Below are positions 49,199 to 57,533 of a DNA stretch of 64,000 nucleotides, one piece after another (within the stretch, counting starts at the first letter, position 1; each line of letters begins with the position of its first letter). The translations under genes and the position numbers were made by a program. The stretch is from CAVYUC01 sp963771595 (GTDB lineage: Bacteria; Bacteroidota; Bacteroidia; Bacteroidales; Prolixibacteraceae). The notes beneath the pieces are model-generated. The model searched no databases. It worked only from the letters and a program-made list of their open reading frames with translations, and had not been told where the DNA came from. Location: positions 310,001 through 374,000 of the forward strand of contig CAVYUC010000012.1 in assembly GCA_963771595.1 (NCBI GenBank), read 5' to 3'.

Positions 49199-50863
49199 AT
49201 GGCTAAATATACTATCGGTTTGGATTACGGAACAGATTCCGTTCGTTCGTTAATTGTAAATGTGGAAACAGGCCAGGAAATGGCAAGTGCAGTTTTTAAT
49301 TACCCGCGCTGGGAAAAAGCCTTGTATTGCGACCCGCCAAACAACCGGTTTCGGCAGCATCCGAAAGATTACCTTGAAGGTTTGGAATTTACTATACGGG
49401 AAGCCTTAAAACAGGCCCCCGAAGGAGTTGCTGAAAATGTGGTTGGTATTTCCGTTGATACTACCGGCTCAACTCCGGTTGCCGTTGATGAAAAAGGGAT
49501 TCCGCTTTCATTAACTTCGGGTTTTGAGGAAAATCCAAATGCCATGTTTGTACTTTGGAAAGATCATACAGCCGTGAAAGAAGCCGAAGAAATCAATGCA
49601 CTGGCCCGTAAATGGGAAATCGATTTTACCAAATTTGAAGGTGGAATTTATTCTTCGGAATGGTTTTGGGCAAAATTACTGCATGTAATTCGCGAAGATG
49701 CCGGAGTTTTCCGCGCTGCCTATTCCTGGGTGGAACACTGCGACTGGATTCCGGCAGTGCTTACCGGCAATACAAATCCAAAAACATTGAAACGCAGTCG
49801 CTGTGCTGCCGGTCACAAAGCAATGTGGCACGAAGCTTTCGGAGGTTTGCCCTCAGAAGAATTTTTGAAGGCGCTCGATCCTGCTCTGGCTGGTTTAAAA
49901 GAGAGGTTGTACAAGGAAACATTTACCTGCGATATTGCAGCCGGAACGTTGTCTCCGGAGTGGGCCAAAAAACTGGGATTACCTGAAAATGTGGTTATCG
50001 GTGTTGGAGCTTTTGATGCCCACCTTGGCGCTGTGGGCGCCGAAATCGAGCCGTATTATCTTTCAAAGGTAATGGGAACTTCAACCTGCGATATGCTCAT
50101 TGCTCCCATGGATGAAGTGGGCGACAAACTGGTTAACGGCATTTGTGGTCAGGTTGATGGTTCAATTGTGCCGGGAATGCTGGGGCTTGAGGCCGGGCAA
50201 TCGGCATTTGGCGATATTTATGCCTGGTTTAAACGGGTACTGGAATGGCCGCTTAAAAACATTCTGGCCAATTCAGAATTAGTTGATGAAGAAACCCGGC
50301 AAAAGCTAATAAATGAAACTTCCGAAAAAATAATTGCAAAATTAAGTGAAGAGGCAGCAAAAATTCCAATTGAGGAAAGTGGAATTGTGGCGCTCGACTG
50401 GATGAATGGCCGCCGCACGCCCGATGCGAACCAAAATTTGAAAGGGGCCATTGCCGGTTTGAACCTGGGATCGGATGCCCCGCGCATTTTCCGTGCGCTT
50501 GTGGAAGCAACAGCGTTTGGCTCAAAAGCAATTAACGACCGGTTTATGGAGGAAGGTGTCCGTATTGATGGAGTGATTGCACTGGGTGGAGTGGCAAAAA
50601 AGTCGCCGCTGGTTATGCAAATTGTTGCCGATGTCCTGAATATGCCCATAAAAGTAGCCCGCTCAGAACAGGCATGTGCCCTAGGATCTGCAATGGCTGC
50701 ATCTGTCGCAGCCGGAATTTATTCCAATACTTCGGAAGCGCAGAAAAAAATGGGCGGCGGCATTGAAACCGAATATCATCCTATTCCTGAAAATGTGGAA
50801 AAATACAAAGTGTTGTATGAGAAGTATAAAAAATTCGGAAAATTAATCGAATTTGACTTTTAG
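49199..50863 (+). CDS. araB: Ribulokinase
   Basis: A 554-residue FGGY-family kinase that phosphorylates L-ribulose. GLDYGTDSVRSLIVNV starts the first ATPase lobe, GISVDTTGSTPVAVDE and VMGTSTCDMLI are in the middle, and IDGVIALGGVAKKSPLVMQIV is the C-terminal lobe. araA is not in this window. The GH27 gene follows after 8 bp, so the operon combines sugar release and catabolism. Confidence 0.96.
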   Translation: MAKYTIGLDYGTDSVRSLIVNVETGQEMASAVFNYPRWEKALYCDPPNNRFRQHPKDYLEGLEFTIREALKQAPEGVAENVVGISVDTTGSTPVAVDEKGIPLSLTSGFEENPNAMFVLWKDHTAVKEAEEINALARKWEIDFTKFEGGIYSSEWFWAKLLHVIREDAGVFRAAYSWVEHCDWIPAVLTGNTNPKTLKRSRCAAGHKAMWHEAFGGLPSEEFLKALDPALAGLKERLYKETFTCDIAAGTLSPEWAKKLGLPENVVIGVGAFDAHLGAVGAEIEPYYLSKVMGTSTCDMLIAPMDEVGDKLVNGICGQVDGSIVPGMLGLEAGQSAFGDIYAWFKRVLEWPLKNILANSELVDEETRQKLINETSEKIIAKLSEEAAKIPIEESGIVALDWMNGRRTPDANQNLKGAIAGLNLGSDAPRIFRALVEATAFGSKAINDRFMEEGVRIDGVIALGGVAKKSPLVMQIVADVLNMPIKVARSEQACALGSAMAASVAAGIYSNTSEAQKKMGGGIETEYHPIPENVEKYKVLYEKYKKFGKLIEFDF

Positions 50864-50871
50864 ATGAAACA

Positions 50872-52311
50872 ATGAAAATCATTCAAAATAAAAATCGAAA
50901 ATCAACATTGTTTCTTTTGTTGACTTTCAGAATAACTGCAGTTTGTTTTTTGGCAGCGATAGTTTTTTCAGGATGTTCTTCTTCCTCCCAAAAAGAACAG
51001 AAATCAGGTAAATCGGAAGTACTGGTTGCCACACCACCCATGGGATGGAACAGCTGGGATTGTTTTGGGGTGGACGTTACCGAGGATCAGGTGAAGGAAA
51101 ATACAGTTTATATGGCTGAAAAACTGAAGGATTTCGGCTGGGAATATGTTGTAGTGGATTTGGGTTGGTATCTGCCCCCGGAAATAAGTATTCTCACTTT
51201 CCAGAAGGAACAGCCGCCGCAAAATATAGATTTAAACGGAAGGTTGTTGCCGGACGAACATAAATTTCCTTCATCAATCGGCGGCGAAGGATTTAAACCG
51301 CTGGCCGATTACGTGCACAGTGAAGGTTTGAAATTCGGTATCCACATTATGCGCGGAATTCCCTGGCAGGCAGTCGAAAATAGAATATTAATAAAAGGTA
51401 CAGATATTCATGCTGATGTAATTGCGGACAAAAACGACACTTGCGTGTGGTACGACGGAATGTATGGCGTGGACATGGCGAAACCGGGTGCGCAGGAATA
51501 TTACAATTCATTGCTTGATTTGTACGCCGAATGGGGTGTTGATTATATAAAAGCCGATGATATGTCGAGGCCGTATCATAAGAACGAGATTACTGCACTG
51601 CACAAAGCAATTCTGCATTGCAAACGGCCAATTGTTTTGAGTTTATCGCCGGGTGCAGCACCAATTGACGAAGCTGAACATTTGCAAAAAAATGCAAATC
51701 TCTGGCGTGTTTCCAACGATTTCTGGGACGACTGGAAATTCCTGAAACAGGCTTTTGGTTATGCGCGTTTATGGCAGCCATATATTCAGCCTGGTGCGTG
51801 GCCCGATGCCGACATGCTGCCGCTCGGGAAGTTGCGTAAAACCGGCTCCGACAGTTATGTTGCCGATCATTTAAATACAACTCCCGATAAAATTACCGAC
51901 GAATATTCACGGCTTTCGCAAACCGAGCAAATTACGTTGATGTCGTTTTGGTCCATTATAAAATCACCGTTGATGTTTGGCGGAAATTTGCCGGAAAATG
52001 ATGAGTTTACGTTGAAATTGCTAACGAATGAAGATGTGCTCTACATCAATCAGCATTCGGTTGATAATAAAGAGTTGCGTTACGATGAAAGTTATTCTGT
52101 CTGGACAGCCAAAGATCCAAATTCGGATGCAATGTATCTTGGATTGTTCAATACCAGTGAAGAACCGAAAATTTTTTCGTTGGCGACCAAAGAATTTGCC
52201 CGCGATAAAGAGCTTGAATTTTATGAATTGTGGAAAGGAACTTCCATAAAAGCAAAAGAAATCAATATTGAAATTCCTCCGCACGGCTCCAAATTATACC
52301 GGGTGAAATAA
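50872..52311 (+). CDS. GH27 alpha-galactosidase/beta-L-arabinopyranosidase-type lipoprotein
   Basis: A 479-residue lipoprotein (IVFSGC, Cys35) with a GH27 barrel from about residue 50 (PPMGWNSWDCFGVDV), nucleophile Asp229 in YIKADDMS and acid/base Asp283 in VSNDFWDDW. The C-terminal beta domain ends PPHGSKLYRVK. GH27 enzymes hydrolyse alpha-D-galactosides; some prefer beta-L-arabinopyranosides, which share the stereochemistry except for the missing C6. The araDB operon context favours the latter. Confidence 0.92.
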   Translation: MKIIQNKNRKSTLFLLLTFRITAVCFLAAIVFSGCSSSSQKEQKSGKSEVLVATPPMGWNSWDCFGVDVTEDQVKENTVYMAEKLKDFGWEYVVVDLGWYLPPEISILTFQKEQPPQNIDLNGRLLPDEHKFPSSIGGEGFKPLADYVHSEGLKFGIHIMRGIPWQAVENRILIKGTDIHADVIADKNDTCVWYDGMYGVDMAKPGAQEYYNSLLDLYAEWGVDYIKADDMSRPYHKNEITALHKAILHCKRPIVLSLSPGAAPIDEAEHLQKNANLWRVSNDFWDDWKFLKQAFGYARLWQPYIQPGAWPDADMLPLGKLRKTGSDSYVADHLNTTPDKITDEYSRLSQTEQITLMSFWSIIKSPLMFGGNLPENDEFTLKLLTNEDVLYINQHSVDNKELRYDESYSVWTAKDPNSDAMYLGLFNTSEEPKIFSLATKEFARDKELEFYELWKGTSIKAKEINIEIPPHGSKLYRVK

Positions 52312-52320
52312 TTTCATTGG

Positions 52321-52357
52321 AAATTCACGGTGTGATTTCATATCACACCGTGAATTT
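52321..52357. terminator. Bidirectional terminator, 16-bp perfect stem
   Basis: AAATTCACGGTGTGAT/ATCACACCGTGAATTT with a 5-nt loop lies between convergent GH27 and PQQ-propeller genes. Stem length and placement make termination both ways likely, although T-tracts are modest. Confidence 0.75.
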
Positions 52358-52358
52358 G

Positions 52359-53690
52359 TTATTCCTCAAAACAATACAAGGAGTTAAATCCTCTTACGAT
52401 CAATTCGTTTCCAACAATTACCGGCGATGCATGAAAGTTATCATTCAATGGATTTGATGAAAGGATTTCAGGTTTTTGACCGGCGCTTACCACCAGGCAA
52501 ATATTTTCAGCGGCAATGTATAAACGGTTGTCCACTCCGGTTGGCGACGAAAACAACGTGCTGATTCCTTCCAGCTTTTCCTTTGAATAAACAACAGCTC
52601 CGGTTTTTGCATCCAAACAGGTTAAAACACCATTGTTTGCCCGCAGAAAATACAATTTGCCGTTCATTAAAACCGGGCTGGGTGTATAAGGAGTATCCTG
52701 ATTGTAGGTCCATAATATTGCATCTGTGCCGGTAATATTTCCTTTTGCTTTTGCCAAATCAATTGCCAGCAATGCATTTCCTCGAAAACCGCTCATCACA
52801 TATAAAATTCCATCGGCATAAACCGGATTTGGGATTACATTTCGCGTGAGGCCGCTGCAGGTCCAGATAACTTCGCCTGAATCGAAATCATAACTTCTGA
52901 CTTCGGAAGTTGCCGCAGTTATCACCTGTGTTTTGCCGTTTAATTCAACAACCAATGGAGTTGCCCACGATGTTCCTTCATCGCGGTTGACTTTCCATAC
53001 TTCCTCGCCGGTTTTTTTGTTCAGTGCAACAACAAACGATTGCCCTTCGTGATCCCATTGGATAAAAAGTTTGTCTTTATAAAGAAAAGGTGAGCTGCCT
53101 TCGCCAAAATTCATTACTTTTTCCATTTGGCCAAAATCTTTTTGCCACAGAATGTTTCCGTCAAAATCGAGGCAATGAATTCCGCGTGAACCAAAATAGG
53201 CATAAATTCGTTCGCCGTCAGTGCAGGGCGAATTGGAGGCCCAGCTTCCCAATTCATGTGTGCTCTCTTTTGGCAACTCCTTTGCCACCGTCTTTTCCCA
53301 AAGTATTTTTCCGTTTTCACGGTTTACAAGAATGACTTTAAACTCGTGCACCTGGTCGGTCTGGTTTCCCGACATACTGCGCTGACCTTCGTTTTGTTCT
53401 TTTATTGCGCCATTCACCTTTTCGGTGGTTGGCACCGCCGTTTGTATTACAATTTTATCGGCCCAAACAATGGGAGTTGCGTGTCCTTTTCCCGGAATTG
53501 GTGTTTTCCATTTCAGGTTTTGAGATTCGCTGAATTTTACCGGTGGATTGCCTTTGACTGCCGCCCCGGTTGCAAGCGGTCCGCGCCATTGCGGCCAGAA
53601 ATCAGTGGCATTTTGCTGCGATTGTGCAGTGTTAAAACTGAAAATAAAAAGGAAAAGAAGGAAAACCGGAACGGGTAATTGAAGTTTCAT
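52359..53690 (-). CDS. PQQ-like beta-propeller secreted protein
   Basis: A 443-residue protein with a signal peptide (ending NTAQSQ). It has repeated propeller blades of the BamB/PQQ-like kind: VNRENGKILWEKTV, GIHCLDFDGNILWQ, LNKKTGEEVWKV, FDSGEVIWTCSG and CLDAKTGAVVYSKE. No PQQ-enzyme catalytic residues are evident. Likely a binding scaffold in the periplasm. WPQWRGPLATG at the N-terminus is a familiar start of these proteins. Single gene. Confidence 0.88.
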   Translation of the reverse strand: MKLQLPVPVFLLFLFIFSFNTAQSQQNATDFWPQWRGPLATGAAVKGNPPVKFSESQNLKWKTPIPGKGHATPIVWADKIVIQTAVPTTEKVNGAIKEQNEGQRSMSGNQTDQVHEFKVILVNRENGKILWEKTVAKELPKESTHELGSWASNSPCTDGERIYAYFGSRGIHCLDFDGNILWQKDFGQMEKVMNFGEGSSPFLYKDKLFIQWDHEGQSFVVALNKKTGEEVWKVNRDEGTSWATPLVVELNGKTQVITAATSEVRSYDFDSGEVIWTCSGLTRNVIPNPVYADGILYVMSGFRGNALLAIDLAKAKGNITGTDAILWTYNQDTPYTPSPVLMNGKLYFLRANNGVLTCLDAKTGAVVYSKEKLEGISTLFSSPTGVDNRLYIAAENICLVVSAGQKPEILSSNPLNDNFHASPVIVGNELIVRGFNSLYCFEE

Positions 53691-53976
53691 ATCGATTAAT
53701 TTTTTGATTTTATTATTCTGACCTAAATATAGATATTAGGTTTAAATGAAAGGCTTAAACATGTTATTTAAATGATATCTGACAAAATAAACCTTGTTTT
53801 GAGTTTGATTAATTTCGGAATTGCTATTTTTAGTGAAAATTTTTTCCCTGCACTTGCAGGGGCCGGTGAAATTAAAACGGAACAATAAAAGAACTGTATT
53901 ATTTACTGGTAATTATTAAGAATGAAAATGGTGTAACTAGACAATTCCTTTTACTACTGATTAACAAATTGAAAAG

Positions 53977-54678
53977 ATGAAAGAAAAAATTATAGAGTTA
54001 GAATCAATTGTAAAAAATTATAAAGTCGGAACACAGGTTGTGCGCGCTCTTCGGTCAGTTTCAATCGATATTTTCCGGGGTGAATACGTTGCAATTATGG
54101 GAGCTTCAGGTTCCGGAAAATCAACCTTAATGAATGTCATTGGCTGTCTTGATACTCCTTCCGGTGGAAAATATGTATTGAATGGAAAAGATGTTAGCCG
54201 GTTATCCGATAACCAGTTGGCAGAAATCAGAAACGCCGAAATTGGTTTCATATTTCAGGTGTTTAACCTGCTTCCGCGAAGTACCGCCCTCGAAAATGTG
54301 ATGTTGCCAATGGTTTACTCGGGAATCCGGAAAAATGAACGAAAACACCGGGCTACCGAAACATTAACAGATGTTGGGCTGTCAGACAGGATAATGCACA
54401 AACCAAATGAACTTTCGGGTGGACAGCGCCAGCGCGTAGCTATTGCAAGGGCGCTGGTAAATAAACCATCGCTGCTGTTGGCTGACGAGCCCACCGGAAA
54501 CCTGGACTCAAAGATTTCAGAAGAAATTATGAAGCTGTTTGCCGAAATTCACCGAAAAGGAAATACACTTTTAATGGTAACGCACGAAGAAGACATTGCG
54601 CTGCATGCCCACCGGATTATTAAACTCAAAGATGGTGAAGTGGAATCGGACGTTGTCAATCCAAATCCGGTTTATTAA
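53977..54678 (+). CDS. ABC transporter ATPase, MacB/LolD-type
   Basis: A 233-residue ATPase with Walker A GASGSGKST (42-50), Q-loop GFIFQVFNLLP, signature LSGGQRQR, Walker B LLLADEPTGNLD and switch His in VTHEEDIA. It resembles ATPases of MacB/LolCDE-type extrusion systems. The membrane partner is not adjacent; an 8-bp gap leads to an adenosyltransferase gene. The 286 bp upstream holds a small CCCTGC/GCAGGG hairpin (53846-53861) but no gene. Confidence 0.93.
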   Translation: MKEKIIELESIVKNYKVGTQVVRALRSVSIDIFRGEYVAIMGASGSGKSTLMNVIGCLDTPSGGKYVLNGKDVSRLSDNQLAEIRNAEIGFIFQVFNLLPRSTALENVMLPMVYSGIRKNERKHRATETLTDVGLSDRIMHKPNELSGGQRQRVAIARALVNKPSLLLADEPTGNLDSKISEEIMKLFAEIHRKGNTLLMVTHEEDIALHAHRIIKLKDGEVESDVVNPNPVY

Positions 54679-54686
54679 TTTATTTG

Positions 54687-55247
54687 ATGGGAAAAAAGAT
54701 AAAAATTTACACCAAAACCGGCGATGACGGAACCACGGGTTTGGTGGGCGGAACCCGGATTTTAAAGTATGATATCAGGCTGGAAGCTTACGGAACCGTG
54801 GATGAACTGAATTCAAACATTGGAATTATTCGCACATTTAATGTGTCGCCGGAAATTTCAGAATTGCTCACCGAAATTCAAAATAAGCTGTTTAATATTG
54901 GTTCGCGGCTGGCTTCCGATGAAAAAGGGGATGAATTTACCGCTCAACTTTCTGTAAAAGACGAATACATTGCTGTTCTTGAAAAAGCAATCGACAAATT
55001 TGAAGTAGAATTGCCAGCACTTTCGCAATTTATTTTACCGGGTGGATGCGGTGCTGCGGCTCAGTGTCATGTTTCGCGAACAGTTTGCCGAAGGGCCGAA
55101 CGGCGCATTCTGGAGCTTGCCGCGCATACCAAAGTTCAGCCGGAAATTATAAAATATTTAAATCGCTTGTCTGATTTTTTATTTGTTCTTGCCCGGAAAA
55201 TCAATCAGGATGAAGGTGTTAAGGAAATACACTGGAAACAATTGTAA
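54687..55247 (+). CDS. Cob(I)alamin adenosyltransferase, PduO-type
   Basis: A 186-residue enzyme that forms adenosylcobalamin from cob(I)alamin and ATP. The N-terminal KIYTKTGDDGTTGLVGG, the YGTVDELNSNIG helix and the C-terminal CRRAERRI and NRLSDFLFVLAR segments are hallmarks. B12 supply serves mutases such as methylmalonyl-CoA mutase elsewhere in the genome. Start ATG 54687, after the TTG at 54684 was rejected. Probably co-transcribed with the ABC ATPase. Confidence 0.93.
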   Translation: MGKKIKIYTKTGDDGTTGLVGGTRILKYDIRLEAYGTVDELNSNIGIIRTFNVSPEISELLTEIQNKLFNIGSRLASDEKGDEFTAQLSVKDEYIAVLEKAIDKFEVELPALSQFILPGGCGAAAQCHVSRTVCRRAERRILELAAHTKVQPEIIKYLNRLSDFLFVLARKINQDEGVKEIHWKQL

Positions 55248-55336
55248 AAATTACAAATCCGTTGTTTGTTCATATTAATTTTTTATTATATTCGCGGCAA
55301 ATTCAGAGTTGGATTTAACCGCTTAAATTCTAATAA

Positions 55337-55558
55337 ATGTATTGGACACTTGAGTTAGCCTCAAAATTGGAAGACGCTCCCTGGCCGGCAACAAAAGACG
55401 AACTTATTGATTATGCAATTCGTTCGGGTGCGCCGCTGGAAGTTATTGAAAACCTTCAGGAAATTGAAGATGAAGGAGAAGTTTATGAAAGTATTGAAGA
55501 CATCTGGCCGGATTATCCCAGCAAAGATGATTTCTTCTTTAATGAAGATGAATATTAG
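55337..55558 (+). CDS. DUF2795 small protein
   Basis: A 73-residue acidic protein with the DUF2795 pattern: MYWTLELASKLEDAPWPATK, LIDYAIRSGAPLEVIENLQ and an acidic tail (EDIWPDYPSKDDFFFNEDEY). Highly conserved in Bacteroidota; function unknown. A strong terminator follows. Confidence 0.9.
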   Translation: MYWTLELASKLEDAPWPATKDELIDYAIRSGAPLEVIENLQEIEDEGEVYESIEDIWPDYPSKDDFFFNEDEY

Positions 55559-55572
55559 TTACGAATGAAATC

Positions 55573-55609
55573 AAAAAAAGCATCAGCGATTTAAACTGGT
55601 GCTTTTTTT
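55573..55609. terminator. Bidirectional terminator, DUF2795/DsrE
   Basis: The stem AAAAAAAGCATCAG/CTGGTGCTTTTTTT with a 10-nt loop and strong A/T tracts on both sides lies between convergent genes. Confidence 0.85.
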
Positions 55610-55635
55610 GTCTAACCGGATTTTCCTGTATCAAT

Positions 55636-56070
55636 TTACAGGCTTAACGTTTTCCAGCCTTCTTTGAGATAGTTTGACAGCGGAAGTCCCATTCCCTTTA
55701 CGTCAATGCCCATATCGGCAAGTTTTTTATCCACGTTGTACATTTTTGCACAGGCGGTGCAGGCTTCAACTTTCACTCCGGCATCCTGCAGCTTTTTCAG
55801 GTAATCCTGCAACATTTCGTTTTCTGACAATAATTTGGCCGAAGGACCCCAGACAATTAAAACCACCTCGTCGAACCAACCTTGCTTTTTCGCATTGAGG
55901 GTGTACATAAAACACATTTTTTCCGCCACATCCGGATCGCCGCTTGTCCAAAGCACGGCTAGTTTGTTTGTATTATCTTCCATTTTCGTGTTCGTTTGTG
56001 CATTCACTTTTGGGAGTAAAGCAACTGCGATTAATAAAATAACTGCTACTGTTTTCATCGTTTGTTTCAA
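55636..56070 (-). CDS. Periplasmic DsrE-family protein
   Basis: A 144-residue protein with a signal peptide (ending KVNAQ) and a DsrE/DsrF-like fold (LAVLWTSGDPDVAEKMCFMY, VVLIVWGPSAKLLSENE). The pair EACTACAKMYNV holds two Cys three residues apart, in the position where DsrE proteins bind persulfide. Export is less common in this family. Function unknown; a link to the rhodanese genes is not supported by location. Confidence 0.8.
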   Translation of the reverse strand: MKQTMKTVAVILLIAVALLPKVNAQTNTKMEDNTNKLAVLWTSGDPDVAEKMCFMYTLNAKKQGWFDEVVLIVWGPSAKLLSENEMLQDYLKKLQDAGVKVEACTACAKMYNVDKKLADMGIDVKGMGLPLSNYLKEGWKTLSL

Positions 56071-56109
56071 TTGGTTATAAAACTTAAACAGCAGGAAATT
56101 TGTATTGTT

Positions 56110-56880
56110 TCAGATACTTGCCAGCAAACCGCCGTCAACATATAAAATATGACCATTTACATAACTGCTGGCCTCTGACGACAGGAAAACAGCCGCGCCA
56201 ACCAGTTCCTTTACTTCACCCCAGCGGCTGGCCGGCGTGCGGTTACACAGCCACTTGTCAAATTCCGGATCGTCTTTCAATGGTTTTGTAAGTTCTGTTG
56301 AAAAATATCCGGGCCCAATACCGTTAATCTGAATATTGTATTTTGCCCACTCGGCGCAAAGTGCCTTTGTGAGCATTTTTATTCCACCTTTTGAAACCGT
56401 GTAAGGAACAATTGACTGCCGGCCCAGTTCACTTTGCATGGAGCAGATGTTTATTATTTTGCCGGCATTTCTTTTAATCATATTCGCAGCAACAACCTGC
56501 GAAACAATCATGGCACCATTTATATTGATATCCAAAACCGATTTCCATTCGTTCTCATCAAAATCCTGAAAATCGGCACGGATATTTATTCCTGCATTGT
56601 TGATTAAAATATCGATGGTGCCGGTATTTTCTTCATATTCCCGGATGGCTTTTTTTACTTCGGCCGATTTGGTTACGTCAAAAACCAGCGAAGTAACTTC
56701 ATTTCCTTGTTTCCTGATTCTGCTTTTTGCAACCTCAAGTTTCGATTCATTTCTGCCGTTCAGGATTATTTTTGCGCCTGCGCCTGCCAGTCCTTCGGCA
56801 AGTGCAAAGCCAATTCCGCTGCCCGAACCTGTAATCAGCGCAGTTTTTCCCTGAAGGTTAAAAAGTGATAAACTATTCAT
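56110..56880 (-). CDS. SDR, gluconate 5-dehydrogenase-like
   Basis: A 256-residue classical SDR. TGSGSGIGFALAEG binds the cofactor, NNAGIN is the structural motif, and Ser in NICSMQSE with YTVSKGG forms the catalytic centre. Sequence resembles IdnO/KduD-type enzymes that oxidise or reduce sugar acids. The YkgJ-type gene, which lies just upstream on this strand, ends 9 bp before its start codon. Confidence 0.88.
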   Translation of the reverse strand: MNSLSLFNLQGKTALITGSGSGIGFALAEGLAGAGAKIILNGRNESKLEVAKSRIRKQGNEVTSLVFDVTKSAEVKKAIREYEENTGTIDILINNAGINIRADFQDFDENEWKSVLDININGAMIVSQVVAANMIKRNAGKIINICSMQSELGRQSIVPYTVSKGGIKMLTKALCAEWAKYNIQINGIGPGYFSTELTKPLKDDPEFDKWLCNRTPASRWGEVKELVGAAVFLSSEASSYVNGHILYVDGGLLASI

Positions 56881-56889
56881 ATTGAAATT

Positions 56890-57429
56890 TTATAAATATT
56901 CAAGAAGTTTTTTTAACGGAATCAAATCAAATTCGGCAAATTTCTTTTCCTTAAAATCAGCAATAAACTTTTTATTCAGCAGAAAAAGTTTGCTGTTGAA
57001 TTTATCCTGTGCGAATGTATTCTTTGTTGAAAATTCATCAAAATCGAAATGTTTGAAATTCAGTTCACAGGCAGAAAGTTCCCATTCTCCATCGTCATTG
57101 GCATAAAGCAGCGGCAAACCGTGTGTGCGGCAAATAACCGGCCGCGACGTATAAATTGTGCACCTGTGATTTTTCAGGAAAACACACGAAACACATTCCG
57201 GATCCTGTTCGGCATAAATATTACTTTTAACAAAACCGGCAGATTTCAAGTCGTTCAGGATGGCGAAAAATTCCACCGGAAAAATGCTGTAATCCATGCA
57301 GCACAAATCGCAGCCGCTTTTGCAGCTAAGATGACGCGCATGTTGCTTTTCAAGTTTTAGGGAAACAGCATCAATTTCTTCTGTTAATGCAGAATATTCA
57401 GCAAAGTAATTTTTGTATTCCTGATTCAT
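56890..57429 (-). CDS. YkgJ-type cysteine-cluster protein
   Basis: A 179-residue cytosolic protein with the CxxxCxxCC-like cluster (CKSGCDLCC) plus CVSCVFLKNHRCTIY and the RPVICRTHG segment, giving up to eight Cys for a zinc or iron-sulfur site. Function unknown. Start 57429 (MNQEY); an upstream start would add ten residues. It precedes the SDR by 9 bp. Confidence 0.85.
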   Translation of the reverse strand: MNQEYKNYFAEYSALTEEIDAVSLKLEKQHARHLSCKSGCDLCCMDYSIFPVEFFAILNDLKSAGFVKSNIYAEQDPECVSCVFLKNHRCTIYTSRPVICRTHGLPLLYANDDGEWELSACELNFKHFDFDEFSTKNTFAQDKFNSKLFLLNKKFIADFKEKKFAEFDLIPLKKLLEYL

Positions 57430-57533
57430 TCTTTCATTATAAAAAGAAACAAAATACATGAAATATTTTATTTAAAAACAGGATCAAAACATTATTTTTA
57501 CCATACCAGAACAGAACAGTAAATAATCAAATC

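Noticed and set aside
53846..53861. CCCTGC/GCAGGG hairpin as terminator
   Set aside because: It is too short, has no T-tract and follows no gene end; noted only as part of the gap.
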